A DNA stretch of 52,310 nt from a virus: positions 1 to 52,310 of the IMG/VR virus record IMGVR_UViG_3300027970_000039. One strand, given 5' to 3'. This document shows, in pieces, positions 1 to 6,969 of this stretch. Each line of letters opens with the position of its first letter. Within the stretch, counting starts at the first letter, position 1. The notes beneath the pieces were generated by a model, which saw only the letters and a list, made by a program, of their open reading frames with translations, was not told where the DNA came from and made no database searches. Position numbers and translations under genes: made by a program.

Positions 1-261
1 AACTTACCAACCTCTTAGTACTAATCTAACTGGTATTGGACTAAGTGCTTCAAGCTTCTATCTAAACCGAACTAATCATACTGGAACTCAACCAACCTCT
101 ACTATTACTGGTTTGAGTACTTACTTAAGTGTCTCTATAGCCTCTACAACTTATCAACCTCTTAGTACTAATCTAACTGGTATTGGACTAAGTGCTTCAA
201 GCTTCTATCTAAACCGAACTAATCATACTGGAACTCAACCAACCTCTACTATTACTGGTTT
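1..261. repeat. 147-bp tandem duplication inside the tail fibre gene
   Basis: Bases 1-114 and 148-261 match at 113 of 114 positions (difference at 7 versus 154), giving a 147-bp (49-codon) period that keeps the reading frame. The remaining part of each unit has diverged, and a third partial copy starts near 265. The near identity points to recent duplication or ongoing length variation of the fibre shaft. Confidence 0.9.
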
Positions 262-481
262 AGGAACTTATCAACCTCTTACGTCTATAGCTTCTACGAC
301 TCAAAGTGGATTACTTTCTAATACGGATAAACTTAAAATTGATAATATTGTGACTTCCTCATCTCCAGTGTTTATTGGGCATACTGAGCCATCACCAGTT
401 CAACTGAATGGGGCTACTAAATATATTTGGTGGGATACTTCCACACCAGACACTGTACTTTGGATAGAGGATGGACTATAA
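2..481 (+). CDS. Tail fibre protein, C-terminal part (5' truncated by window edge)
   Basis: The frame is open from the first bases of the window to a stop at 479-481, so this is the end of a longer gene. It encodes at least 159 residues dominated by the phage fibre repeat with the core N-R-T-N-H-T-G-T-Q-P and S-T-I-T-G-L. Such repeats form intertwined beta structure in trimeric fibres that contact the host. Two nearly identical 49-residue units are followed by a degenerate third. The C-terminus changes to a non-repetitive tip with I-W-W-D-T-S-T-P and V-L-W-I-E-D-G-L, a common end of such fibres. A TTG at 113 exists inside the repeat, but there is no reason to start there. The next gene begins directly after the stop. 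Fibre identity is an inference from the repeat type; the host receptor cannot be told. Confidence 0.8.
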   Translation, partial: TYQPLSTNLTGIGLSASSFYLNRTNHTGTQPTSTITGLSTYLSVSIASTTYQPLSTNLTGIGLSASSFYLNRTNHTGTQPTSTITGLGTYQPLTSIASTTQSGLLSNTDKLKIDNIVTSSSPVFIGHTEPSPVQLNGATKYIWWDTSTPDTVLWIEDGL

Positions 482-751
482 ATGAGTGTTTCTGAGCAAT
501 TTTGGCCAGAAGACCCAAATTCATCTCCAAGATGGAAGTGGAGTATTACAACAAACAAATGGGAAATAATTCCTGAGTCTATAGCTTCTAGTCCTATTGG
601 TTATACGCATACTTATTCTAATATAAAACCATCAAACCCTCTAGCTGGAGATGAGTGGACAGATACCAGTACATCAAAATTAATCACGTATCGCTATGTA
701 AATGATGGAGATTCAGTACAATGGGTTCAACTTACACCAACATTTGGATAA
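482..751 (+). CDS. Small tail-fibre-associated protein
   Basis: This 89-residue protein starts at the base after the stop of the fibre gene, so the two are almost certainly co-transcribed and translationally coupled. It holds P-S-N-P-L-A-G-D-E-W-T-D-T-S-T followed by Y-V-N-D-G-D-S-x-Q-W-V-Q-L. This motif style is frequent in short C-terminal tips or accessory subunits of phage fibres. No signal peptide, membrane segment or enzyme motif is visible. The similarity of its W-T-D-T-S-T to the W-W-D-T-S-T of the preceding protein suggests related tip domains. Role is inferred from context and motif only. Confidence 0.65.
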   Translation: MSVSEQFWPEDPNSSPRWKWSITTNKWEIIPESIASSPIGYTHTYSNIKPSNPLAGDEWTDTSTSKLITYRYVNDGDSVQWVQLTPTFG

Positions 752-759
752 GATATTCA

Positions 760-767
760 AATAAATA
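760..767 (+). promoter_or_regulatory. Candidate T4-type late promoter (AATAAATA)
   Basis: The octamer AATAAATA lies 20 bases before the HNH gene start in a short intergenic space. It fits the T4 late -10 element TATAAATA at all but the first base and belongs to a series seen elsewhere in the window. Confidence 0.45.
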
Positions 768-787
768 GATGTAGTTCGTTTCATACT

Positions 788-1150
788 ATGAAACTCTACG
801 ATTGCCCTCAAGACTATCTCTTTAATTTGTATGCAACATCTTCATCTCAAGCAACGAAATTATGGAAACAGTTAATCAAAGACCATTGGGGCAATAAGTG
901 TGCGTATTGTGGAAGTGATATAAATTTGACTCTAGACCACATCACACCTAAAGTTAAAGGTGGAACTGATAGAGTTACGAACCTGATATGTGCGTGTGAG
1001 AGTTGTAATCTAGACAAAGGACACACTTATTGGTCAGAATGGTATCTTCAACAAGATTTCTTTACAACTGAACGACTATCCGCTATTATAGAATGGCAAA
1101 AATTCATTGCTGATGATGAATTGGTAGTCTATAGACCTAGAAAAATATAA
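788..1150 (+). CDS. HNH endonuclease
   Basis: This 120-residue protein carries a complete HNH nuclease core. A C-x2-C knuckle (C38, C41) precedes the D-H-I-T-P motif (D50-H51), then come N65 and a second C-x2-C (C70, C73). This is the zinc-bound beta-beta-alpha-metal fold that cuts DNA with one divalent metal. The size and lack of extra domains fit a free-standing phage HNH nuclease, which may act in homing or in DNA processing; the sequence does not decide which. The start has no clear Shine-Dalgarno site but follows a possible late promoter. Its stop overlaps the glutaredoxin start by one base (TAATG), so the two are coupled. Confidence 0.85.
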   Translation: MKLYDCPQDYLFNLYATSSSQATKLWKQLIKDHWGNKCAYCGSDINLTLDHITPKVKGGTDRVTNLICACESCNLDKGHTYWSEWYLQQDFFTTERLSAIIEWQKFIADDELVVYRPRKI

Positions 1151-1398
1151 TGAACTTTAAAATTTATAGCAAACGATTGTGCCCCTGGTGTGAAAAAGTT
1201 AAACAAGTACTAGAACAACTTTCAATTACGAAGGGATTTCCTGTGATAATTGAAGAATTAGAAACAAATTTTACTCGGGAAGAATTTATTTCCAAATTTG
1301 GGAAAGGTAGTACTTTCCCACAAGTAGTGGTTAATGATAAAAATATTGGGGGTTGTGTAGATACGATTAAGTATCTACAACAACATAACTTAATTTGA
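1150..1398 (+). CDS. grx: Glutaredoxin
   Basis: At 82 residues this is a typical monocistronic-size glutaredoxin. It has the dithiol active site C-P-W-C at residues 11-14, the cis-proline motif T-F-P (55-57) and the glycine pair G-G (67-68) that binds glutathione. Such proteins reduce disulphides with glutathione. Phage-encoded forms usually supply electrons to ribonucleotide reductase for dNTP synthesis, as T4 NrdC does. No reductase gene is in the window, so that partnership is an inference. It overlaps the HNH gene by one base. Confidence 0.92.
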   Translation: MNFKIYSKRLCPWCEKVKQVLEQLSITKGFPVIIEELETNFTREEFISKFGKGSTFPQVVVNDKNIGGCVDTIKYLQQHNLI

Positions 1399-1409
1399 GC
1401 AACCTAAAT

Positions 1410-1574
1410 ATGAATGAGAATACTCGTAATCTCGGAACCGAGGTTTTACTACATTCTCCGAATAGAGTTAATCCAAAATTATTTTCATATAATTTTGATA
1501 AAACATTGAAATTATTCCGAAAAGAATTTAATCTTAAGCTAAGTTTAAGTATTTTCCCCACAGCAAGGAGATAA
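1410..1574 (+). CDS. Small hypothetical protein (54 aa)
   Basis: A short frame begins with ATG and runs to TAA two bases before the next gene, filling an otherwise empty 177-base gap. The product is basic and rich in Leu, Phe, Asn and Lys, ending T-A-R-R. It has no recognisable domain. Against it: no clear ribosome-binding site precedes the start, and its last codons overlap the Shine-Dalgarno site of the next gene. For it: the gap is filled exactly and neighbouring genes are packed end to end. Confidence 0.4.
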   Translation: MNENTRNLGTEVLLHSPNRVNPKLFSYNFDKTLKLFRKEFNLKLSLSIFPTARR

Positions 1575-1575
1575 A

Positions 1576-1857
1576 ATGATAGCAATAGCACTTACAATCT
1601 TTAGTATATTGATGATATTATTTTTACTTGTGGGAGTGAGTTTAGGATGGACAATTAAATCATATTTAGACAATATGATGATACCCAAAGCTAAACCATT
1701 GCATCCAGAATTTTTTGATAGTAATGGAGACCTTGTTCCAGATGAAGTTCTTGCACTTACAATTCATCCTGGAATGTATGAAGATTTTAATGATGAGTAT
1801 AAATCTTTATTTGAAGATGATGATTCCGATGAAGATGGAACACCAGTTAATGAATGA
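1576..1857 (+). CDS. Small single-span membrane protein
   Basis: The 93-residue product begins with a strongly hydrophobic stretch (about residues 2-27) that can serve as one transmembrane helix. A soluble segment follows and ends in a very acidic tail rich in Asp and Glu. The start is well supported: AAGGAG at 1565-1570 is five bases before the ATG. I do not recognise the family. Membrane anchoring with an acidic cytoplasmic or periplasmic tail is all that can be read. Confidence 0.7.
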   Translation: MIAIALTIFSILMILFLLVGVSLGWTIKSYLDNMMIPKAKPLHPEFFDSNGDLVPDEVLALTIHPGMYEDFNDEYKSLFEDDDSDEDGTPVNE

Positions 1858-1891
1858 TAATTGCCTACATATATAAAACTTTTATTTTGAT

Positions 1892-2584
1892 ATGACAAAT
1901 TCAACAGATACTATTGTTAAAGCAACACCAGCTAAAAGAACTACTAAACCGAGAACAACTAAAGTTCCCACAAGAACTACAGCAACTAAACCAAAAGTTG
2001 TTCAGGTCGCTTCTTCTGAGCCGATTGATTTGAGTCTTCCAAGAAATCCTTTTGTTTTTGAGATTTTACAACTCATAAATCGCGTTCCAGATTCTGAAAC
2101 TAAGATTAAAATTCTGAAGGAAAATGAGCACGATTCACTGAAGACCATCTTTATTTGGAATTTTGATAATAATGTACTTTCTATGCTTCCTTCAGGTGAG
2201 GTTCCATATTCTACTGTGGGTGAGGATATGGTAAAAACTGGAACAGTTTCTCAAACGATTCAGAAAGAAGTTGAGAAGATGGAATTTTATGATAATAATT
2301 CCGTGGGCTATACTGAAAAAATCCGAACTGGGCATAGTACTTTAAGAAAGGAGTATGAAAAGTTTATTAATTTTGTGATGTCTTCTTCTGGTGTTCCTGG
2401 AAATTCAAATATAACTTCACTCAGAAGAGAAAGTATGTTTATTGAAATGCTTCAGGGAATTCATCCACTGGATGCTGAAATTATGTGCCTGGTTAAAGAT
2501 AAGAGGCTTACGGATAAGTATCATATTACGAAAGAATTAGTTTCAGAAGCATATCCAGATATTGTTTGGGAGGTGAATAGGTGA
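1892..2584 (+). CDS. Conserved T4-like cyanophage protein of unknown function
   Basis: This 230-residue protein has a Lys/Thr/Pro/Arg-rich disordered N-terminus (residues 1-40) and then a folded, mostly helical region. That region begins N-P-F-V-F-E-I-L with I-N-R-V-P-D-S-E-T-K-I-K-I-L. I recall this pattern from a DUF6433-type family in marine T4-like phages, but could not check it. The basic, threonine-rich N-terminus could contact nucleic acid. Its stop overlaps the GTG of the next gene by four bases, so the two are probably coupled. No catalytic motif is visible. Confidence 0.7.
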   Translation: MTNSTDTIVKATPAKRTTKPRTTKVPTRTTATKPKVVQVASSEPIDLSLPRNPFVFEILQLINRVPDSETKIKILKENEHDSLKTIFIWNFDNNVLSMLPSGEVPYSTVGEDMVKTGTVSQTIQKEVEKMEFYDNNSVGYTEKIRTGHSTLRKEYEKFINFVMSSSGVPGNSNITSLRRESMFIEMLQGIHPLDAEIMCLVKDKRLTDKYHITKELVSEAYPDIVWEVNR

Positions 2585-2832
2585 TTGTGTTGACTTGTGA
2601 TTGCGACCCCATAGCTGCAGAAAGTAAGGAATTACCTAGTGATAGTTATTTGGTCTCTTATAAAATAGATGATGAGTTGAAGTATGATATTGTTCAGGGA
2701 TTTCTAGTTGAGGTTTTTGACCATTATTATGATAAGTATAAGAATGTGAATGGAATAGATTGGACAAGTGGGAATATTTCTCCCAAGACATTTAATTATA
2801 TTCCAAAACTAGCAAATAAAAAAAGAAGATAA
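2581..2832 (+). CDS. Small hypothetical protein (83 aa)
   Basis: The frame begins with GTG overlapping the stop of the previous gene. The GTG is supported by GGGAGG at 2568-2573, seven bases upstream. The product starts with a Cys-x-Cys (M-I-V-L-T-C-D-C-D), is acidic through its middle and ends in a basic K-K-R-R tail. I do not recognise a family. It is the last gene before a strong hairpin terminator. Confidence 0.65.
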   Translation: MIVLTCDCDPIAAESKELPSDSYLVSYKIDDELKYDIVQGFLVEVFDHYYDKYKNVNGIDWTSGNISPKTFNYIPKLANKKRR

Positions 2833-2837
2833 TAATG

Positions 2838-2859
2838 AGGACCGAGAAGGTCCTTTTTT
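2838..2859 (+). terminator. Rho-independent terminator
   Basis: The inverted repeat AGGACC / GGTCCT (2838-2843 and 2849-2854) with loop GAGAA is followed by a run of six T. It lies just after the 83-aa gene and just before a new promoter, so it ends the first plus-strand unit. Confidence 0.9.
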
Positions 2860-2863
2860 AATG

Positions 2864-2892
2864 TTGACTTATGATTAGGTTCATTCTATACT
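2864..2892 (+). promoter_or_regulatory. Sigma70-type promoter for the thyX-phoH unit
   Basis: TTGACT (2864-2869) and TATACT (2887-2892) are separated by exactly 17 bases, close to the bacterial consensus. The promoter lies directly after the terminator and about 20 bases before the first gene of the next operon. Recognition by unmodified host RNA polymerase, hence early expression, is the likely reading. Confidence 0.85.
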
Positions 2893-2913
2893 TAAGATTG
2901 ATGAGCTAAAGGT

Positions 2914-3093
2914 ATGAAAAATAGAGAAACCATTCTTAATCTTGTTAGAGTTGCTGAACAAACTGTACACGAACTCAAATTACAGATTGAATTAGCAATT
3001 GAGCGCATTGAACTAGAGGAATCAATCGTACCTATACAACTTGTTCCGAGAGAACTGACGGATTATGATGAAGTATTTGAGGATGAGGAATGA
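2914..3093 (+). CDS. Small acidic hypothetical protein (59 aa)
   Basis: This is the first gene after the sigma70-type promoter. The 59-residue product is helical and acidic (E-L-K-L-Q-I-E-L-A-I-E-R-I-E-L-E-E), ending D-E-V-F-E-D-E-E. A weak purine-rich site, GCTAAAGG, lies just before the ATG. Its stop overlaps the next start as ATGA, which strongly supports it as a real, translated frame. Function is unknown; tiny early phage proteins like this often bind host factors. Confidence 0.65.
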   Translation: MKNRETILNLVRVAEQTVHELKLQIELAIERIELEESIVPIQLVPRELTDYDEVFEDEE

Positions 3094-3260
3094 TAACGAC
3101 TAGAGCGAAGAAGCTATTGAAGTTAATGAATAGACTAATGAAGAACCAACACTTATTTGCCGAAGAGAAGATTGATGAAATGAATTCTCAAATTAGAATT
3201 TTGAAATCACATATTTCACAAATTGAAGCCACACAATATAGAGGATTTGGAAAAAAATGA
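3090..3260 (+). CDS. Small basic hypothetical protein (56 aa)
   Basis: This 56-residue frame is joined to both neighbours by four-base ATGA overlaps (3090-3093 upstream, 3257-3260 downstream), a classic sign of a coupled operon. The N-terminal half is basic (T-R-A-K-K-L-L-K-L-M-N-R) and the second half looks like a short coiled coil. The charge is opposite to that of the preceding acidic protein, so the two could pair; that is a guess. No family is recognised. Confidence 0.65.
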   Translation: MITTRAKKLLKLMNRLMKNQHLFAEEKIDEMNSQIRILKSHISQIEATQYRGFGKK

Positions 3261-4009
3261 GACCCACCACAGCATCAGAATTATTGCAATTAGACCCAAG
3301 ACTTCAGGTAGTATTACTACAGTGTTATCCGATTCCAGAACAAGTAGTTTGGCAGGCAGCGAAAGGTGATTACTCAGAGATTCCAATTCACGAGGTTCAG
3401 CCTCCATCTCCTAGTGAATGTGGTAAATGGATAGTTGATAATCTGTTGGCCAATGACCGCCATCATTGGGGACCCCTAGAACATCCAGGACTTACTATAT
3501 CTACTTCTGGATTTGTTCATAATGTAATGGTTCAAGCAAGAACTCATCGCATTTCAGTTAGTTTCGATGTTCAAAGTCAACGATATACGGGCAGAAGAGT
3601 TCAAAGAGTAGTTACAGGAGAACTTACTCCCGAGGATGTATTTTATGTGCGCCCACCAGGCTTCTACGTCAACCGTAAGGGTGCTAAGTACGATTGGACA
3701 GAGGAAGACTATAAAAGAGAACTAGAACACATCTACGAGGCTTGTGTGCGCTATGACATTCTTCGTAAGAACGGAGTAGCAGAGGAACACGCTAGAGATT
3801 ATCTACCTCAAGCAATTCGTCAAAATTTTGTAGTCTCTTTTAATCTTCGTTCTGTTCTTCACTTTATGGACCTTCGTGCTAAATTAGACGCACAATTGGA
3901 GATTCAAGCCTTAGTTGAGGCAATTACTCCTCATATTCAACGTTGGGCTCCGAATGTTTGGGAGTATTATGCAACGAAGAGATTACATAGAGCTAAATTA
4001 TCTCCTTGA
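3257..4009 (+). CDS. thyX: Flavin-dependent thymidylate synthase ThyX
   Basis: The protein (250 aa) makes dTMP from dUMP using FAD, NADPH and methylene-tetrahydrofolate. The signature region is at residues 95-110: R-T-H-R-I-S-V-S-F-D-V-Q-S-Q-R-Y. It matches the ThyX motif R-H-R-x7-S with a threonine before the histidine, and S-x-R-Y follows for dUMP/FAD binding. The length is normal. ThyX is widespread in cyanobacteria and their T4-like phages, where it helps nucleotide supply during replication. It is translationally coupled to the 56-aa gene by ATGA. Confidence 0.93.
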   Translation: MRPTTASELLQLDPRLQVVLLQCYPIPEQVVWQAAKGDYSEIPIHEVQPPSPSECGKWIVDNLLANDRHHWGPLEHPGLTISTSGFVHNVMVQARTHRISVSFDVQSQRYTGRRVQRVVTGELTPEDVFYVRPPGFYVNRKGAKYDWTEEDYKRELEHIYEACVRYDILRKNGVAEEHARDYLPQAIRQNFVVSFNLRSVLHFMDLRAKLDAQLEIQALVEAITPHIQRWAPNVWEYYATKRLHRAKLSP

Positions 4010-4015
4010 AATATT

Positions 4016-4267
4016 ATGGATGATTCTGAACTAAATAAAAAAAATGAAATTGAAAAATTCATTTTTAGTGTTCCGAGTGGAAATGGTGACTTTTTAGATA
4101 TCGCATCTCAAAATAATCTTTCTATTTTTGCAACTCACGTAGGATATATTTCCGCACTTGCAAGTAATGGAAAAATGACTACGGAGGAAGCTTACACACA
4201 GGTCAAACAACTACATAAAACTTTAAGACAATCTTATAAAACCTTAAAAGGAAGTTGGTTTGACTGA
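4016..4267 (+). CDS. DUF7219-like small protein
   Basis: This 83-residue protein has the core F-A-T-H-V-G-Y-I-S-A-L, then N-G-K-M-T-T-E-E-A-Y-T-Q-V-K-Q-L-H-K-T-L-R. I recognise the pattern 'vsYI..Le..GKi.peEAY..iK.LwK.LK' of the cyanobacterial DUF7219 family, whose function is unknown. The family name is from memory and was not checked by search. It starts six bases after thyX and is probably in the same transcript. A cyanobacterial relative would indicate gene acquisition from the host. Confidence 0.65.
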   Translation: MDDSELNKKNEIEKFIFSVPSGNGDFLDIASQNNLSIFATHVGYISALASNGKMTTEEAYTQVKQLHKTLRQSYKTLKGSWFD

Positions 4268-4297
4268 ATACCATATTACAAATTAGGAGATAAGATT

Positions 4298-4546
4298 TTG
4301 CCGATATACCCAGTTATCAATAAAGCGACAGGAGAAACTCAGGAATTGGAGATGACCATTTCAGATTGGGAGAAATGGAAATCGGAAAATTTCAAGAATG
4401 GTTGGGATAGAGATTGGAGCCAAGGCTGCGCAAGCCCAGGAGAAGCAGGATTTTGGCAGGATAAGCTATCCTCCAATCATCCTTCCTGGAATGAGGTCCT
4501 AAAGAAAGCTGGAACTGTTCCAGGCTCAATCGTAAAACCACTCTAA
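4298..4546 (+). CDS. Conserved small phage protein (82 aa), TTG start
   Basis: The start is TTG, supported by AGGAG at 4285-4289, eight bases upstream. The product starts M-P-I-Y-P-V and contains W-D-R-D-W-S-Q-G-C-A-S-P-G-E-A-G-F-W, then H-P-S-W-N-E-V-L-K-K-A-G-T-V-P-G-S. I recall very similar short proteins in T4-like cyanophages, without known function. The beginning resembles FmdB-like proteins, but the zinc-ribbon cysteines are absent. The unusual Trp content is notable. Confidence 0.7.
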   Translation: MPIYPVINKATGETQELEMTISDWEKWKSENFKNGWDRDWSQGCASPGEAGFWQDKLSSNHPSWNEVLKKAGTVPGSIVKPL

Positions 4547-4552
4547 ACTCAT

Positions 4553-5314
4553 ATGGCTCGTAGAAAATCTTCTAGTTCTCAAGTACCATATGGTACGAAT
4601 ACTTTAGTTACAAAATCTGCAAAAAGAAAACCAGCAATTGGTAAAGACTTTTTGTTAGATATAGACCCAATGACGGAAAACCAGAGAAGATTCTTTGATA
4701 GTTATTCCAAAGGAAAACATCTTGTCGCACATGGAACACCAGGAACGGGTAAAACTTTTATAGCACTATACAACGCTATAAAAGAAATATTTGATGAGTT
4801 TAGTGAGAAGGATACGATATACATTATTCGTTCATTGGTTCAAACTCGTTCAATTGGCTTTATGCCTGGCCGTTCGGATGAAAAGAGTGGATATTTTGAA
4901 ACACCATATCGCAATATGGTTAAGTATATGTTTAAGCTCTCAAATGATGCAGACTTTGATATGCTTTATGATAATCTTAAAAATCAGAAGTCAATTAAAT
5001 TTTATAATACATCATTTTTACGTGGATTAACTTTTGATAATTGTGTGATAATTGTTGAAGAATTCTCCAACCTAAATTTTCACGAATTATGTTCCATCAT
5101 CACCAGAGTAGGTGAAAATTGTAGGATTGTATTTGCAGGAGATGCAGCTCAATCTGATTTAACTAATGTTACCGAAAGAATGGGTACGGTGGACTTTATG
5201 AGAATTTTGCAAATTATGCCTTCTTTTGATATTATTGAGTTCGGTATTGATGACATAGTAAGGTCTGGGCTAGTTAAAGAATTCCTAATTGCTAAAGAAA
5301 CTTTAAATCTTTAA
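4553..5314 (+). CDS. phoH: PhoH-like ATPase
   Basis: This 253-residue P-loop NTPase has a Walker A G-T-P-G-T-G-K-T at residues 61-68 and a Walker B region C-V-I-I-V-E-E near 164-170. Arg-rich segments in between are typical of the PhoH family. The N-terminus is basic and disordered. PhoH belongs to the phosphate-starvation regulon in bacteria and is among the commonest auxiliary genes in marine phages. Its biochemical role is uncertain, with RNA helicase or ATPase activity suggested. It sits within the early operon, and a homing-endonuclease remnant lies immediately downstream. Confidence 0.9.
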   Translation: MARRKSSSSQVPYGTNTLVTKSAKRKPAIGKDFLLDIDPMTENQRRFFDSYSKGKHLVAHGTPGTGKTFIALYNAIKEIFDEFSEKDTIYIIRSLVQTRSIGFMPGRSDEKSGYFETPYRNMVKYMFKLSNDADFDMLYDNLKNQKSIKFYNTSFLRGLTFDNCVIIVEEFSNLNFHELCSIITRVGENCRIVFAGDAAQSDLTNVTERMGTVDFMRILQIMPSFDIIEFGIDDIVRSGLVKEFLIAKETLNL

Positions 5315-5315
5315 C

Positions 5316-6003
5316 GTGTACAATATTTACTTAATTACTAATTTGAATAATAGAAAACATTATGTTGGGATGACAAAATTTGATATTGTCAAGAGATTTT
5401 GCCAACATACTTATAGGGGGATTTCTTTTAACTAAAGCAATTAAAAAATATGGTATGGGCAATTTTCATATTAATTTAATTGAAGATGTTAATGCTATAG
5501 AAAAGGCGTATGAGTTGGAACAGTATTATATTAAAAAATATAATAGTAAAGTTCCACATGGATACAATTTAACTGATGGTGGAGATATGGTTTTTGGGTG
5601 GGAAAGAACTAAGGAATACCGACAAAAATGTTCTATACGTTCCAAACAATTACATAAGGAACGTAGAACTGGAATGTACGGTAAATTACATAGTGATGAA
5701 ACAAAGAAGCGAATGAGTGAGGCAGTTAGGGGGAAGCCCAAACCTTGGTTAATTGGTAGAAGTATGTTGGATGAGACTAAAGAAAAAATAAGAGCTAAAC
5801 ATTTGGGGAAAAAACTTAGTTATGAGACTAGAAAACGGATAAGTAGAAACCACCACAATGTTAGTGGAAAAAATAATCCAATGTATGGGAAAAAACATTC
5901 ACCTGAAACTATTACAAAACTAAGTCAAAAAGCAAAACTTCGCCCTAAGAGAATTTGGGTCAATAATGGTATTATAGAAAACCTAATTGTCGTTGGCGAA
6001 TAG
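5316..6003 (+). pseudogene. GIY-YIG homing endonuclease with a frameshift in the catalytic domain
   Basis: From a GTG at 5316, one frame encodes Y-N-I-Y-L-I-T-N ... H-Y-V-G-M-T-K-F-D-I-V-K-R-F, the start of a GIY-YIG nuclease domain, and stops at 5433-5435. Its expected continuation L-T-K-A-I-K-K-Y-G-M-G-N-F is in the +1 frame and stays open to 6003. That second frame holds NUMOD-type DNA-binding repeats (G-M-Y-G-K-L-H-S-D-E-T-K and N-P-M-Y-G-K-K-H-S-P-E-T) and ends near W-V-N-N-G-I-I. The break lies between about 5415 and 5430, near G and T runs. A real mutation, an assembly error or +1 recoding are all possible. It is a free-standing invader between phoH and the exonuclease gene. Confidence 0.85.
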
Positions 6004-6038
6004 ATACGGTGTGGATATACTAAAGGAAGATTAAAATT

Positions 6039-6707
6039 ATGAAATTTGATTATTGTCCATTAGAGTTACCTAAGCTTGAGAGAAAGCATATTGGAGAGAA
6101 AAGATTATACTTCAAACCTGATGATGAGAATAAAACTTATATTTCCGTCACTACGGTCACAAGTTTTTTCAATCGTGATATTTTTGTAAACTGGAGAAAG
6201 AAAGTTGGAAATGTGGAGGCGGATAGAGTTATCAAAGCCTCTACTACAAGAGGTACAAATTTACACACATTAAATGAGTGTTATCTTCAAGGAATAGAAT
6301 TTCCAGAAACGACAGAACTAGCACTTAAATTATTTAAACTCAATAAGCCAGCTCTAGACCGAATTGGAAGAATACTCGGCATTGAGTTAACAATGTATAG
6401 CGATTATCTCGGTATCGCTGGAACTTGTGATTTGGTTGCAGAATATGATGGAGATTTAGCAATCATCGATTATAAAACTTCGGTGAAACCCAAGCCTAGA
6501 GCTTGGTTAGAGCATTATTTTGTTCAGTGTTGTGCTTATGCCTTTATGTTGAAGGAAATGACGGGAATAGAGGTTAAGAGATTGGTCATCATTATGTCTT
6601 GTGAAAATGGAGAATTGATTATTTACGAGGAAAAAGACCTTGCAAAATACATTAAGCTTCTGGTAAAATATATCAAAACCTACGTGAATGAAAATGTAAA
6701 TGACTGA
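6039..6707 (+). CDS. PD-(D/E)XK exonuclease (RecB/Cas4-like)
   Basis: The protein (222 aa) has the nuclease core G-T-C-D-L-V (D131) followed by A-I-I-D-Y-K-T-S (D144, K146). Upstream are R-G-T-N-L-H (71-76), the helix residues usual in RecB-type exonucleases, and a C-terminal Q-C-C-A-Y-A. T4-like cyanophages commonly carry such a nuclease near gp33/gp59, presumably for DNA degradation, repair or recombination. AAGGAAG precedes the ATG. It overlaps the gp33 start by eight bases, so the two are coupled. Confidence 0.85.
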   Translation: MKFDYCPLELPKLERKHIGEKRLYFKPDDENKTYISVTTVTSFFNRDIFVNWRKKVGNVEADRVIKASTTRGTNLHTLNECYLQGIEFPETTELALKLFKLNKPALDRIGRILGIELTMYSDYLGIAGTCDLVAEYDGDLAIIDYKTSVKPKPRAWLEHYFVQCCAYAFMLKEMTGIEVKRLVIIMSCENGELIIYEEKDLAKYIKLLVKYIKTYVNENVND

Positions 6708-6969
6708 TACTACCACGGCGATAGAAAATGTACTTGAATCTAAATTCTTATCCTCAGAAAAATTTTCTTTAGATATTGAAACTTATGTGAGAGATAATCA
6801 TTGTGATTATATTGAAGCTATCATCGCTTATTGTGATGATAATAGTATTGAATTGGAGACAGTTCCAAAGTTAATCTCTAAACCACTCAAAGAACGAATC
6901 AAGTTTAATGCTGATAAACTGAACTATCTGAAGAAAACTACAAAGACAAAGACAAAATCTGTTCTATGA
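6700..6969 (+). CDS. gp33: Late-transcription coactivator gp33
   Basis: This 89-residue protein matches the cyanophage gp33 pattern: F-S-L-D-I-E-T-Y-V, Y-I-E-A-I-I-A-Y-C, then I-E-L-E-T-V-P-K-L-I-S and a basic Lys/Thr-rich tail. In T4, gp33 links RNA polymerase to the gp45 sliding clamp and activates late promoters together with the sigma factor gp55. The position directly before gp59 agrees with the T4-like order 33-59-32. Neither gp45 nor gp55 is in the window. The stop overlaps the gp59 start (ATGA). Confidence 0.85.
   Translation: MTDTTTAIENVLESKFLSSEKFSLDIETYVRDNHCDYIEAIIAYCDDNSIELETVPKLISKPLKERIKFNADKLNYLKKTTKTKTKSVL

Noticed and set aside
1-300. Direct repeats that might suggest a CRISPR array
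   Set aside because: The units are 147 bp, in frame and coding for a fibre repeat, with no short repeats or equal-length spacers.
1403-1410. CCTAAATA late-type motif overlapping the start of the 54-aa frame
   Set aside because: It ends at the A of the ATG, so a transcript from it could not carry that start. It might serve the gene at 1576, but the spacing differs from all other cases.
5380-6003. The downstream frame as an intact stand-alone gene
   Set aside because: Its first residues read through the GIY-YIG coding region in the wrong frame. The true N-terminus is in the frame starting at 5316.
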